Shown here: piece after piece, positions 44,279 to 56,388 of the stretch
How the letters are laid out: every line of letters begins with the position of its first letter
Position numbering within the stretch: the stretch's first letter is position 1
Program-made: the position numbers and the translations under genes
Notes under the pieces: generated by a model
The model's input: only the letters and a program-made list of their open reading frames with translations
Database searches by the model: none
Told to the model about the DNA's origin: nothing
Assembly: GCF_000143415.4 (NCBI RefSeq)
Contig: NW_003314306.1
Location: forward strand, 714,897-778,896
Direction of reading: 5' to 3'
Source: Selaginella moellendorffii
Taxonomy: Eukaryota > Streptophyta > Lycopodiopsida > Selaginellales > Selaginellaceae
DNA: 64,000 nt

Positions 44279-44717
44279 TGTAGCGCACGTGGTTTTGACC
44301 CTTTATCCTATGGCGATTTACCATAGGATACCACCACGAAGCGGAACCTAAACCCTCTTTGTGCCACGTGACAGATGCCACGTGTCACATACCACGTGTC
44401 CATGCCACGTGTCCATAGGAACCCGAGGTTCAGGGCCTTGGGCCACTGAACAAAGGAACGGTGCCAAACTCCCAAGCATGGAGCCAAGGAGTGATGGAAC
44501 CGAACCACGGAGCAACTCCCGAGCATACAGCCCAAGGAGCGAAGGGACAAGGGCCCGGAGCGACTTGGAACAGTCCTGGAGCAACCAGCATCCCAATGCC
44601 AGGACCAGCACACAAAACGGATCCAAACGGAGTCTGGCGCTATTTCGGCATACTGGTGGCCTAACGTGAGGATATGGGTACTCCACCAACTAGCATGGAA
44701 TGGAACTTGGGCTTAGA
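44279..44717 (-). repeat. Inverted partial LTR at the 5' end of LARD copy 1
   Basis: Near-exact reverse complement of 45432-45870, so the left border of the insertion is the LTR's 3' end (TGTAGCGCACG) rather than its 5' end (TGTCGCGCA). It abuts the 5' LTR with about 2 extra bases. Confidence 0.88.
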
Positions 44718-44719
44718 TA

Positions 44720-45870
44720 TGTCGCGCATATGACTTCGGGTATCGAAAGTTACTTGTCGGCTAGTCCTTATGGACACTCTTACCTTACTGCCACGATGGC
44801 AGGAGGTCGGTATTGCTGGACCCGTTATCAGTTTCCGCCTAAGCTAGTTGAGAAACTGGTCATCACATGTGCACTTAGACCGGAAGGGCACTAAGGAAGG
44901 AAATCCTAAGTTGTCATTTAGTCAAGCAGACTTGACACGGTGATGAGAAACTCATGATGTTGGCTTGCACTTGCTAGTGTTAGGAACCCCCGCGATATTG
45001 AGATTGGTCCCTCAATATTCGCTAGATGATAGCTTACCGTGTCTGCCAAACACCCTCGCTATCATGCCCTTTGTGTTAGTCTCATTTCGGTCCCAAATGC
45101 TATTTATGGAAAGTGTCCAGATTTGCTCATTTGGCATATCTACGGAATGTAGAGATCGGCTTGAACACAATGGTGTTCGTCCCATGTCCAAATTCACAAT
45201 CTAAGGACATTCCATATTTAGTAAGTTTCGAGCTTGTCCTAGAGACTAACTCCTGATACTAAGGGAGGCTTGGGGTGAAAGCCCAAAGCGTGTGTTCCTC
45301 AAGGGGGGGGGGGCTGTGGGGGGTTCCAAATGTATAGTAGGGATAGTGGGTAGGTCGGGCATGGCCGACCAACCTGAGGCATAGTCTAGCTCCCGCTTGC
45401 GTGCCTGTCCTTGTTCTGCGTCCGGCTTGGGTCTAAGCCCAAGTTCCATTCCATGCTAGTTGGTGGAGTACCCATATCCTCACGTTAGGCCACCGGTATG
45501 CCGAAATAGCGCCAGACTCCGTTTGGATCCGTTTTGTGTGCTGGTCCTGGCATTGGGATGCTGGTTGCTCCAGGACTGTTCCAAGTCGCTCCGGGCCCTT
45601 GTCCCTTCGCTCCTTGGGCTGTATGCTCGGGAGTTGCTCCGTGGTTCGGTTCCATCACTCCTTGGCTCCATGCTTGGGAGTTTGGCACCGTTCCTTTGTT
45701 CAGTGGCCCAAGGCCCTGAACCTCGGGTTCCTATGGACACGTGGCATGGACACGTGGTATGTGACACATGGCATCTGTCACGTGGCACAAAGAGGGTTTA
45801 GGTTCCGCTTCGTGGTGGTATCCTATGGTAAATCGCCATAGGATAAAGGGTCAAAACCACGTGCGCTACA
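44720..45870 (+). repeat. 5' LTR of LARD copy 1
   Basis: Starts TGTCGCGCA and ends TGCGCTACA, an imperfect inverted pair with TG/CA ends, and is followed at once by the Met-tRNA primer site. Open frames up to 113 codons on both strands recur in every LTR copy and are not genes. Confidence 0.9.
45731..45785 (+). promoter_or_regulatory. CACGTGGCAT (G-box/ABRE-like) array in the LTR
   Basis: Four consecutive copies of the form RCACGTGG or close variants at about 13-bp spacing, with the same array at 51865-51922 and inverted at 44365-44418. CACGTGGC is the core of bZIP/bHLH-bound G-box and ABA-response elements, so stress-responsive LTR transcription is plausible. The older LTR at 52216-53353 has only two copies. 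Confidence 0.6.
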
Positions 45871-45886
45871 TTTGGTATCAGAGCAT
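45871..45886 (+). other. Primer-binding site, initiator Met tRNA type
   Basis: TTTGGTATCAGAGC directly follows the 5' LTR end CTACA; TGGTATCAGAGC is the standard plant initiator-Met site. Confidence 0.85.
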
Positions 45887-48800
45887 GAGTTTCAACGAGT
45901 ACTATTCAATGAGATTGGGCAACTAGTCTCGTTGCATACGTAGAGATGAAAATGATGATCCGAGTGGGTACACATTTGGGTGCAAAGACTTCGCAATTGT
46001 TCCTTGGGTATGGATTCGGTTACCTTCTTGTACCGTAATTATGTGAGCTTGCTCTTGGGCTCATAAGATGGATTTGAGTTGTTCCAGTAGCACGAGTTTG
46101 CGCTTGGGCTCGTGAGTGAGGCACATTAGCAACTCAAGGTTACACTTAGAGTTGGCAGGATTAATGTTAGCCTATCGGTGGTTCCATGAGTTGTTCCATG
46201 TACCATGGGTGAAAGCAAACTCCCTAGGTTTGCTATGAGTGGCAAATAGGCTGGTCCGTAGCTGTTTAGCATGGCACTAGTGGATCCTTCCTAGGCATGA
46301 TTATAATTGGATCAATCAAGATTGTAGGGAATAGTCTATTGGTTCAAGTAATTATTGCCATGCTCTCTCATAAACTTTTCTTCGATTGAGCTGAAGGCAG
46401 TGTGAAAGCAAGCTTGAGGTTTGGTCAAAGATGAGACCGAAAAGAGAGTCATCGGGGACGGAGGATCAAATACGTAAATCATTTTCTCTTCTTGGAGAGA
46501 TGATTTGCAATGAGGTGTTAACTCATTGCTTGTGTTCACATTATGCAATCAAGAGTCCCTACCTTGATGCATGTTGGAAGTGATGGTCTTACAAGTGGTG
46601 AGTTATGGGATGGATAGTGGTGAAACACTAAACCATTTTTGTCTAGACTCGCTATTGGAAGACTTGGGTTGCAATGCTCAATTCTTTTCCGGGGAACCTT
46701 GCTATTGCTCCTTGAGTAGCTTGGTGTTGGATTAGTGTTGAGTTTGGTCAGAAAGAGAGTGGCATGAGCTTGTCCGTGTTGTGAACAAAAATTAGTGGTG
46801 TTGGGTGTCGTAAACCTCTATTGGTGGAGTGTGGCATTTATGTTGCATTTTGTCGAATCGAGTTGGCATTTGATACTCACATAAACATTTGAAGTAATGA
46901 CATAGGCATTACTCATTGCGTTACTCAATTGATGATCAAGTCATTGTGATGCTTATATCATATCCATGTGATAAAGAGTAATGCGTTTACGAAGTTGCTT
47001 GAGTAAATGATGATCAACCCCAAAGTGGTTGATGGAGAAGCTAGTCTACTTGCACGAAGTAGCATTGTAGTAGCTTTGACTGGATTCTCAATGGTGGTCC
47101 ATTATGCTAAGCTTAAGTTAGTACCTTGTTTTCTTAAGTTTGCCCACTAAGGTGTTGGAAAAGGGTTATAGCATTCATTTGTTATAGCTCATCGGTTGAT
47201 CCGTTAGCACTTGGAGTAGATTGTTGGATGGAGAAGATGTGGAGTTGGGGCATTGACGTCACTGGCACTTGTGTTAGTGGAAGTGGCATTGTTATTTCAA
47301 GTGATGAGGAATTTTCCTTGGACCTTGATTTTTCCATGTCATTTTTCTTGTTAGTGTTTTGGCTTCACATTGGATCTTGAAGGTGATTGAAGAAGGGTGT
47401 TAGTGCAATATGGATATCCGAAGATATGGTCTTCGTGATCAAGTTTTAGATATTCATTTAGCACTTTGCGGATGTCGGAGTTGGATGTTAGGAAAATGGG
47501 CAAAGATGTTCAATGCTTAAGCATATTGATGGATCATGAGAATTTGTGTTGAGGTGAACCTATGTGAAGTAGTAGGTAGGCAGAAGTTGGTTGAGTCTTG
47601 AAAGTTTGCATTCCTGGACTGAGAGTCATTCTTTCTCTAGGATGGAAAATTTTCCACAAATTTTCTTAGGCTTTTCCAATGGCTGATCCATTGATCACTT
47701 TGCTCGAAAACCATTCCGTTTTCGTAAGCCAATACAAACTAGTGAAGAGGTTGGAGTTGACTTCGGTTGGCTTAGATTTTAATAGGTAGTTTGTATGATG
47801 TGGCCCGAAAGGGATGCTAACTTTTGGGGCTAAGGCAATTGAGTTGGATAGAGTCTGGAGTTGGTGTAGAAAAGTGGCCGTTGCACTTTTCTAAGAAGGG
47901 TGACCCTTGTGCCTTTCTTCTGTAGCATTATGCTTGGTGGCAGGTTGCACTTTGCATTTCATTAAGACTCTACGAGAGTAGTGAGCTCTCACTGATCTTG
48001 ACTTGGTCTTGGTGGCCCTGCACCTTGGTTGAGGATGGTGATGTCCAACTTAGTTGTTTGAGGTTGAGATGTTGGTACCCGTACTATAGCTTTATCTATG
48101 AGGAGGTTTTGTACCAATATGAGTCCATCTCGTGGTCTTCACTTTAGTTTCGGCTAAGTGTTGATCATGCACAGCTAACCTCTTCAAGGCATGCTCAGAG
48201 CTATTGACTAGACGTATTGGTGAGCTTATTGCGGTTGAGTTGGATTCGAGTGGTCATTTAGTTTGTGCTTGTCCATGAACTTTTATCTCATGTTTGAGGT
48301 ATTATGTTTATGCTAGATAAGTATATAACTTGATGACAAGAGTTGGTGTTTAGGTCTTGTGAAGGCAAGTTGAGGAGTGAGTATTAGTTGCTTTGCGACT
48401 AGTGATTGCTTGTTGACTTCGTCAAGGACTGTTGACACTTTCTTTGCTCGATGATGATTCAGCAGTGATGGGCTTGCTTTATCAAATGGTGTTGCGGAGG
48501 ATCGTGTCGTTAGACTTACATGAGTTTTTCATGTTGATATATCGACTCTACCTCTGTCGATATCATTGGGTTACATCTAGTCCGTAGTGTTGGATTTCAT
48601 TGAGTCTTGGACGTGGTGATTCACTCTTTGATGATGTGTTATCTGTCACTGAGTTTTGCTAAAGGATTGGTCTCGGTTACTAATTAAAGTATCTTCGACC
48701 TTGGTTAGCTTGGTTGCTGGAAAGCTCCGAGTGGTGATTCACTCATGCTTTCTTCTAGCTTTGTTTTGGTGTTGATGGCATTGAAGTGATGCTTTGTCAT

Positions 48801-50842
48801 TGACATTGTTGATATTGAGATTTGAGTGAAATGAGATATCCTTCCAAGGATTGATATTGAGTTTCATTAGTCTTGATGAATATAGTGTTGATGATTTGGC
48901 TATAGCTTTGTGTTGTTGGCATTCGTGCATTTGCTAGTTAGCAACTGTGTTGACGTTCAAACGAACTGAGTGGCAAGTTGAGTTAGTTGTGTTCTAGACG
49001 AGATTATTTAGTAGAGGGTTGAGCTTTAGCTTTTCCTTGAAAAGTGATTTAGTCGTGGACTATGCTAACTCTACGAGAAGAAGAGTTAGTGATCGATATT
49101 AGAATGTTGAGTCCTTGCTGGATTTGAGTTCGGAATATAGCAATCATTAATGATTCTTTTTGAGCTTGTTATGAAGTGAGTTACGTCTTGCTATAGATGG
49201 ATTCATGGAGGATCGTTTGATGATCACTTGTTAAGCATAGCTTCGTTATACTTAGCTTTTGGATTGATGCAGAAATGCTCTTCATTAGCTTTGGCATTAT
49301 GAAGTTTGGCTTATGGATGTGTTGAGGAAGATATTGTGGGTTGCACCATGATTTCTTCTTTAGCATTGAAGTTATCTTCTATGAGACTCGTGATCATTAT
49401 TAGGCAAGACTTAGTTATAGGCTTCTTCGAGCTTTTGGTTCTTGAGTTTTGTGCTCATTGTTCCATTGGTTTGAAGTTGTTGGGGAAGGCATTTTGGCTC
49501 ATTAGCTTTAATGTTGAAGTTGGCTTTTGCATCTAGCAATCATTGGTGATGATTGACTATCATCTAGGAAAGTTGATTATCCTTGTCGAAGGTTTTGCTT
49601 GATTATCATTGATCTAAAATGATTTGCCATTGTTCGGGATGGTGGATTCTTTCTTCAATGACGATTATGCATCTCTTTATTGATGGGATGATTGATGATC
49701 TTTCATGATAGTTAGTTGTTCTCTTTGATGGCTTATGGCTTTTTGCAAAACCACATGTTCTTTGTGGTTTGCTCTGGATTGGTCTCTTGGGTTTGAGACA
49801 TCAGTAGGATGTTGCTAACTCTTGCTTGAGCAACTCTGGTTCCTTGGTATTGTTGATTGAGATCTATTCAGATTTGCTAGTGCAATAGTTAATATGACCA
49901 AGTGTTTGTTTGCTTTGCAACATTCATTTTGATCTGTTGATTATTGCTCAAGTTAGTTCTCATAGATTCGGATGTTATGGCCTTCGGGTGAAACATTCGC
50001 GAGCATTGTGCTTGTTACTCAATAATACTTTGTGTTCTTTGAGTTGTGTTTTGTGAGTTGTTTGGCATGCTATCTGCCATTTTCGGTAGTTCAGTTTTAT
50101 CATTGAGTTTCCTTGATGATCTATTTGCTATTGAATTTTGTTGGATGGTGATTCCTATGTTTACCAATTATAATGAGCTTGGTGGTTACTATACTATAAT
50201 ACTAGTTTATCGGATGATAACTTATTTGGAATACATTTGTGTTCTCATCTAAGCTTTATTCACTGATAATTACATCTCTAAGATATCATTGTTTATGACT
50301 TTGATATAGTCCATATATATTGATCTTTGAGTTTGGGCCAGTATAGGCAGACTGGCTTCGGCACTTCATGTGCATGGTGAAATCTCTAGTCATGGGGTAG
50401 CTACTGTCGACTGGTCACATAACCCGCCTCTCTGTCGATGTTCCTTATTCCGTGAAAGGGTGTGACCATGTAAACAACTCTAAACTGCCTGTTGACAGTA
50501 GTCTATCTAAACCTTACCGACGGGTTTGGTTTCTTTGCTCAGGAGGGTTGGGGCCTCTGGCTTCTCTCTCTATGTTCCTGCGGGCAGGGCATATCACACT
50601 TTTGTAGCTGGGTGACACCCAGAGCAGCAAGGGTGGTTGACTCCGTTGGTCATTTCCTTGTCGGCGACGGCCGGGAGGTGTCTGAGCTGGTAGCGCATCC
50701 GCGTTAGACAAAGAGGTTGCCTCCTAACTCATTTAAGTTGGTGCATTTCTCACATAGTGTGAATACCGTAAACTTTTTCTGGAGTTGTTTCCTTGGCGGT
50801 ATTCTAGACTCGAGTATGCATCGACGAGGATGTCGATCTTCC
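45887..50842 (+). other. Non-coding interior of LARD copy 1
   Basis: Nearly 5 kb, T/G-rich on the plus strand, with frequent stops in all frames. It is collinear with 53354-57238 of copy 2. The decayed relic at 3480-4620 derives from its 47.3-48.5 kb portion. Confidence 0.8.
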
Positions 50843-50856
50843 CAAGGGGGGGAGAG

Positions 50857-52005
50857 TGTCGCGCATGTGACTTCGGGTATCGAAAGTTACCTGTCGGCTA
50901 GTCCTTACGGACACTCTTACCTTACTGCCACGATGGCAGGAGGTCGGTATTGCTGGACCCGTTATCAATTTCCGCCTAAGCTAGTTGAGAAACTGGTCAT
51001 CACATGTGCACTTAGACCGGAAGGGCACTAAGGAAGGAAATCCTAAGTTGTCATTTAGTCAAGCAGACTTGACACGGTGATGAGAAACTCATGATGTTGG
51101 CTTGCACTTGCTAGTGTTAGGAACCCCCGCGATATTGAGATTGGTCCCTCAATATTCGCTAGATGATAGCTTACCGTGTCTGCCAAACACCCTCGCTATC
51201 ATGCCCTTTGTGTTAGTCTCATTTCGGTCCCAAATGCTATTTATGGAAAGTGTCCAGATTTGCTCATTTGGCATATCTACGGAATGTAGAGATCGGCTTG
51301 AACACAATGGTGTTCGTCCCATGTCCAAATTCGCAATCTAAGGACATTCCATATTTAGTAAGTTTCGAGCTTGTCCCAGAGACTAACTCCTGATACTAAG
51401 GGAGGCTTGGGGTGAAAGCCCAAAGCGTGTGTTCCTCAAGGGGGGGGGCTGTGGGGGGTTCCAAATGTATAGTAGGGATAGTGGGTAGGTCGAGCATGGC
51501 CAACCAACCTGAGGCATAGTCTAGCTCCCGCTTGCGTGCCTGTCCTTGTTCTGCGTCCGGCTTGGGTCTAAGCCCAAGTTCCATTCCATGCTAGTTGGTG
51601 GAGTACCCATATCCTCACGTTAGGCCACCGGTATGCCGAAATAGCGCCAAACTCCGTTTGGATCCGTTTTGTGTGCTGGTCCTGGCATTGGGATGCTGGT
51701 TGCTCCAGGACTGTTCCAAGTCGCTCCGGGCCCTTGTCCCTTCGCTCCTTGGGCTGTATGCTCGGGAGTTGCTCCGTGGTTCAGTTCCATCACTCCTTGG
51801 CTCCATGCTTGGGAGTTTGGCACCGTTCCTTTGTTCAGTGGCCCAAGGCCCTGAACCTCGGGTTCCTATGGACACGTGGCATGGACACGTGGTATGTGAC
51901 ACGTGGCATCTGTCACATGGCACAAAGAGGGTTTAGGTTCCGCTTCGTGGTGGTATCCTATGGTAAATCGCCATAGGATAAAGGGTCAAAACCACGTGCG
52001 CTACA
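50857..52005 (+). repeat. 3' LTR of LARD copy 1
   Basis: 1,149 bp, nearly identical to 44720-45870; preceded by a G-rich polypurine tract and followed by the target duplication GTTCC. Confidence 0.9.
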
Positions 52006-52215
52006 GTTCCCAAAGACAATTCTAAGTAACATAGTACCTAGAAAGCCAAGTGTAAACAGTTCATAAAATGCGCGAAATTAGAGTGGCGTAGCAAAAGCGT
52101 GGTCTTGAAGCTTGCCATAAGGCAATGCTATCAAGGTTGGGGAAGTAGTTCCTGAGTGTTCAAAGGGATGACTTTGAACGAAAGTCGATGGTCAAGGACT
52201 TTCACACTTATGCAT

Positions 52216-53353
52216 TGTCGCGAATGTGACTTCTGGTATTGAAAGTTACCTGTCGGCTAGTCCTTATGGACACTCTTACCTTACTGCCACGATGGCAAGA
52301 GGTCGGTATTGCTGGACCCGTTATCAGTCTCCGCCTAAGCTAGTTGAGAAACTAGTCATCACATGTGCACTTAGACCGAAAGGGCACTAAGGAAGGAGAT
52401 CCTAAGTTATCATTTAGTCAAGCAGACTTGACACGGTGATAAGAAACTCATGATGTTGGCTTGCACTTGCTAGTGTTGGGAACCCCCGCGATATTGAGCT
52501 TGGTCCCTCAATATCGCTAGATGATAACTTACCGTGTCTGCCAAACACCCTCGCTATCATGCCCTTTGTGTTAGTTTCATTTAGGTCCCAAATACTATTT
52601 ATAGAAAGTGTCTAAATTTGCTCATTTGGCATATCTACGGAATGTAGAGATTGGCCTGAACACAATGGTGTTCGTCCCGTGTCCAAATTCACATTCTAGC
52701 GCTATTCCATATTTAGTAAGTTTCAAGCTTATCCTAGAGACTAACTCCTGATACTAAGGGAGGGAGGCTTGGGGTGAAAGCCCAAAGCGTGTGTTCCTCA
52801 AGGGGGGGGGGGGGGGGTTCCAAATGTATAGTAGGGATAGTGGGTAGGTCGGGCATGGCCGACCAACCTGAGGCATAGTCTAGCTCCCGCTTGCGTGCCT
52901 GTCCTTGTTCTGCGTCCGGCTTGGGCCTAAGCCCAAGCTCCACACCATCCATACTAGCTGGTGGAGTACCCATATCCTCACGTTAGGCCACTAGTATGCT
53001 AAAATAGCGCCAAACTCCGTTTGGCTCTATTTTGCATGCTGGTCCTGGCATTAGGATGCTGGTTACTCTAGGACTGTTCCAAGTTGCTCCAGGGTTCTGT
53101 CCCTTCGCTCCTTGGGCTGAATACTCAGGAGTTGCTCCATGGTTCGGTTCTATCACTCCTTGGTTCCACGCTTGGGATTTTGGCACCGTTCCTTCGTTCA
53201 GTGGCCCAAGGCCCTGAACCTTGGGTTCTGCACCACTGTCCTTTGGACACGTGGCATGTGTCACGTGGCATAAAGAGGGTTTAGATTCCTCTTCGCGGTG
53301 TTATCCTATGGTAAACCACCATAGGATAAAGGGTAAAATCCATATGTGCTACA
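52216..53353 (+). repeat. 5' LTR of LARD copy 2
   Basis: 1,138 bp beginning TGTCGCGAA and ending TGTGCTACA. It has a shorter G-box array and a long G run near 52803-52818 compared with copy 1. Confidence 0.85.
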
Positions 53354-56078
53354 TTTGGTATCAGAGGGAGGTTCTCAGCGAGTATTATTCAATGAGATTG
53401 GGCAACTAGTCTCGTTGCATACGCAGAGATGAAAACAATGATGAGCTTGCTCTTGGGCTCATAGGAAGGATTGAGTTGTTCCAGTAGCACGAGTTTGCAC
53501 TTGGGCTCGTAAGTGAAGCCCATTAGTAACTCAAGGTTACACTTTGAGTTGGCAGGATTAATGTTAGCCTATCGGTGGTTCCATGAGTTGTTCCATGTAC
53601 CATAGGTGAAAGTAACCTTTCCCTGGGTTTGCTATGAGTGGCAATAGGCTGGTCCGTAGCTATTTAGCACAGCACTAGTGGATCCTTCCTAGGCATGATT
53701 ACAGGTGAATCAATCAAGACTGTAGGGATAAATCTGTTGGTTCAAGTAGTCATTGCCGTGCTCTTTTATAAACTTTTCTTCGATTGGACTAAAGGCGGTG
53801 CGAAAGCAAGCTTGAGGTTTAGTCAAAGATGAGACTGAAAAGAGAGTCGTCAGGGACGAAGGATCAAATACGTAAATTATTTTCTCTTCTCGAAGAGATG
53901 ATTCGCAACGAGGTGTGACTCATTACCCATGTTCACATTATGTAATCAAGAGTCCTTACCTTAATGCATGTTGATTATGATGGTCTTACAAGTGGTGAGT
54001 TATGGGATGGATAGCGGTGAAGTGCTATACCATTTTGTCTAAGCTTGCTATTGAAGACTTGGATTGCAATGCTCAATTCTTTTTCGGGGAACCTTGCTAT
54101 TGCTCCTTGAGTAGCTTGGTGTTGGATTAGTGTTGAGTTTGGTTAGAGAGAGAGTGGCATGAGCTTGTTCGTGTTGTGAACAAAAGTTAGTGGTGTCGGG
54201 TGTTGTAAATCTCTATCAGTGGGGTGTGGCATTTATGTTGCATTTTGTCGAATCGAGTTGACATTTGGTATTCACATAAACCTTTGAAGTAATGACATGG
54301 GCATTGCTCATTGTGATACTTATATCATATCCGTGTGATAATAAGTAATGTGTTTACGAAGTTGCTTGGTTAAATGATGATCAACCCCAAAGTGGTTGAT
54401 GGAGAAACTAGTCTACTTGCACGAAGTAGCATTGAGGTAGCTTTAACTGGATTCTTGGAGATGGTCCATTATGCTAAGCTTAAGTTGGTACTTTATTCCT
54501 TGGGTTTGCCCATAAGGTGTTAGAAAGGGTTGTAGCATTCATTTGCTATAGCTTGTCGGTAGATTCATTAGCATTTGGAGTAGATTGTTGGATAGAGAAG
54601 ATGTGTAGTTGGGGCATTGACATCACTAACACTTGTGTTAGTGGAGGTGGCATTGTTATTTCAAGAGATGAGGAATTTTCCTTGGACTTTGATTTTCTAT
54701 GTTATTTTTCTTGTTAGTGTTTTGGCTTCACATTGGATCTTGAAGGTGATTGAAAAAAAGTGTTAGTGCAATGTGGATATCCAAAGATGTGCTCTTCGTG
54801 ATCAAGCCTTGGATGTTCATTTTGCACTTTGCGGATGTTGGTGTTGGATATCGATTAGATGGGCAAAGATATTTGATGCTTAAGCATATTGTTGGATCAT
54901 AAAAATTTGTGTTAAGGTGAACCTATGTGAAGTTGTTTATAGAAGGAAGTTGGTTGAGTCTTGAAATTTTGCAATTCTAGACTGAGAGTCATTCTTTTTT
55001 TAGGATGGAAATTTTCCACAAATTTTCTTAGACTTTTCCAATGGTTGATCTGTTGGTCACTTTGCTCGAAAACCATTCCGTTTTCGTAAACTAATACAAA
55101 CTAGTGAAGGGGTTGGAGTAGACTTCAATTAGCTTAAACCTTAATAAATGTTTGTATAATGCGACCCAAAAGGGATGCTGACTTTTGGGGCTAAGGCAAT
55201 TAAGTTGGATAAAGTCTGGAGTTAGTATAGAAAAGTGGCTATTGCACTTTTCTAAGAAGGGTGACTTTTGTGCTTTTCTTTTGTAGCATTATGCTCGGTG
55301 GCAGGTTGTACCTTGCATTTTGTTAAGACTCTATGAGAATAGTGAGCTCTCACTGATCTTGACTTGGTCTTGGTGGCCCTGTGCCTTGGCTAAGGAGGGT
55401 GATGTCCAATTTAGTTGTTTGAGGTTGAGATGTTGGTACCTATGCTATAGCTTTGTTTATAAGGAGGTTATGTACCGATATGAGTCCATCTCGTGGTCTT
55501 CACTTTAGTTTCGACTGAGTGTTGATCGCATAGCTAGCTTCTTCAAGACATGCTCAGAGCTAATAGCTAAATGTTTTAGTGAGTTTATTGCGGTTGAGTT
55601 GGATTCGAGTAGTCATTTAGTTTGTGCTTGTCCATGAACCTTTATCTCGTGCCTGAGGTATTACATTCATGTTGGACAAGTATAAGACTCAATGGCAAGA
55701 GTTTAGTGTTTGGGCCTTGTGAAGGCAAGTTGAAAAGTGATTGTTGGTTGATTTGCAACTAGTGATTACTTGTAGACTTCATCAAGGACTTTTAACACTT
55801 GCTTCATTCGATGATGATTTAGCAGTGATGGACTTGCTTTACCAGATGGTGTTGCAGAGGATTGTGTCGTTAGACATACATGGGTTTTCCATATTGGCAT
55901 GTCGACTCTACCTCTTGATATCATTTGGTTGCATTTAGTTTGTGGTGTTGGATTTCATTGAGTCTTGGATGTGGTGAATCACTCCTTGATGATGTGTTAT
56001 CTGTAGCTGAGTGTTGTTGAAAGATTAGTCTCGAATACTGAGTAAAGTATCTTTGACTCTAGTTAGCTTAGTTGCTAT

Positions 56079-56388
56079 CTTGACACTCTACCCCTCGGGT
56101 CGAGCCCAGCGGGAGTAAACTGGACCAGCCAAATGTCAATCAACATGTGGTGTGATTCCCTTAGCCAACTAATAGAGTCGGACCTGAGACCCCTCTGATA
56201 CCAAATGTAAAGTCCTGAGTTTGGACTTCCCGAGAGGTCACCTAGCCCAGTACTATTCAAACCCAAGGACGCTTAACCCCAAATATCCCAAGACCCTTAA
56301 CCGATTGGAAAAGGGGGTGCACTCTTGTTCATGGGCCCTTTCCCTCTATATTTGAACCCTATGGATCGTCTCTCAAGTCGTTCCCTTT
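56079..56388 (-). mobile_element. TRIM-like miniature LTR retrotransposon remnant
   Basis: An insertion of about 310 bp relative to LARD copy 1 (break at about 48714), flanked by GTTGCT on both sides. On the minus strand it reads an LTR-like part ending GACTTTACA, the primer site TTTGGTATCAGAGG, about 110 bp of interior, a purine tract (GAGGGGTAGAG) and the start of a second LTR (TGTCAAG). No coding capacity. One LTR is truncated. Confidence 0.65.

Larger units (their letters stand above)
44279..52005 (+). mobile_element. LARD-like non-coding LTR retrotransposon (copy 1) with inverted LTR piece
   Basis: Bounded by the 5-bp target duplication GTTCC (44274-44278 and 52006-52010). From the left: an inverted LTR fragment (44279-44717), the 5' LTR (44720-45870), primer site TTTGGTATCAGAGC (45871), a 5-kb interior without any frame over about 76 codons, a polypurine tract (AAGGGGGGGAGAG, ending 50856) and the 3' LTR (50857-52005). 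LTRs are 1,151 and 1,149 bp and nearly identical, so insertion is recent. No gag or pol is present, hence a large non-autonomous element moved in trans. Confidence 0.88.

Noticed and set aside
45460-45801. Open frame of 113 codons on the plus strand, repeated at 51595-51936 and inverted at 44348-44689
   Set aside because: It lies inside the LARD LTR and recurs only because the LTR does; both strands are open and the older LTR copy has lost the frame.
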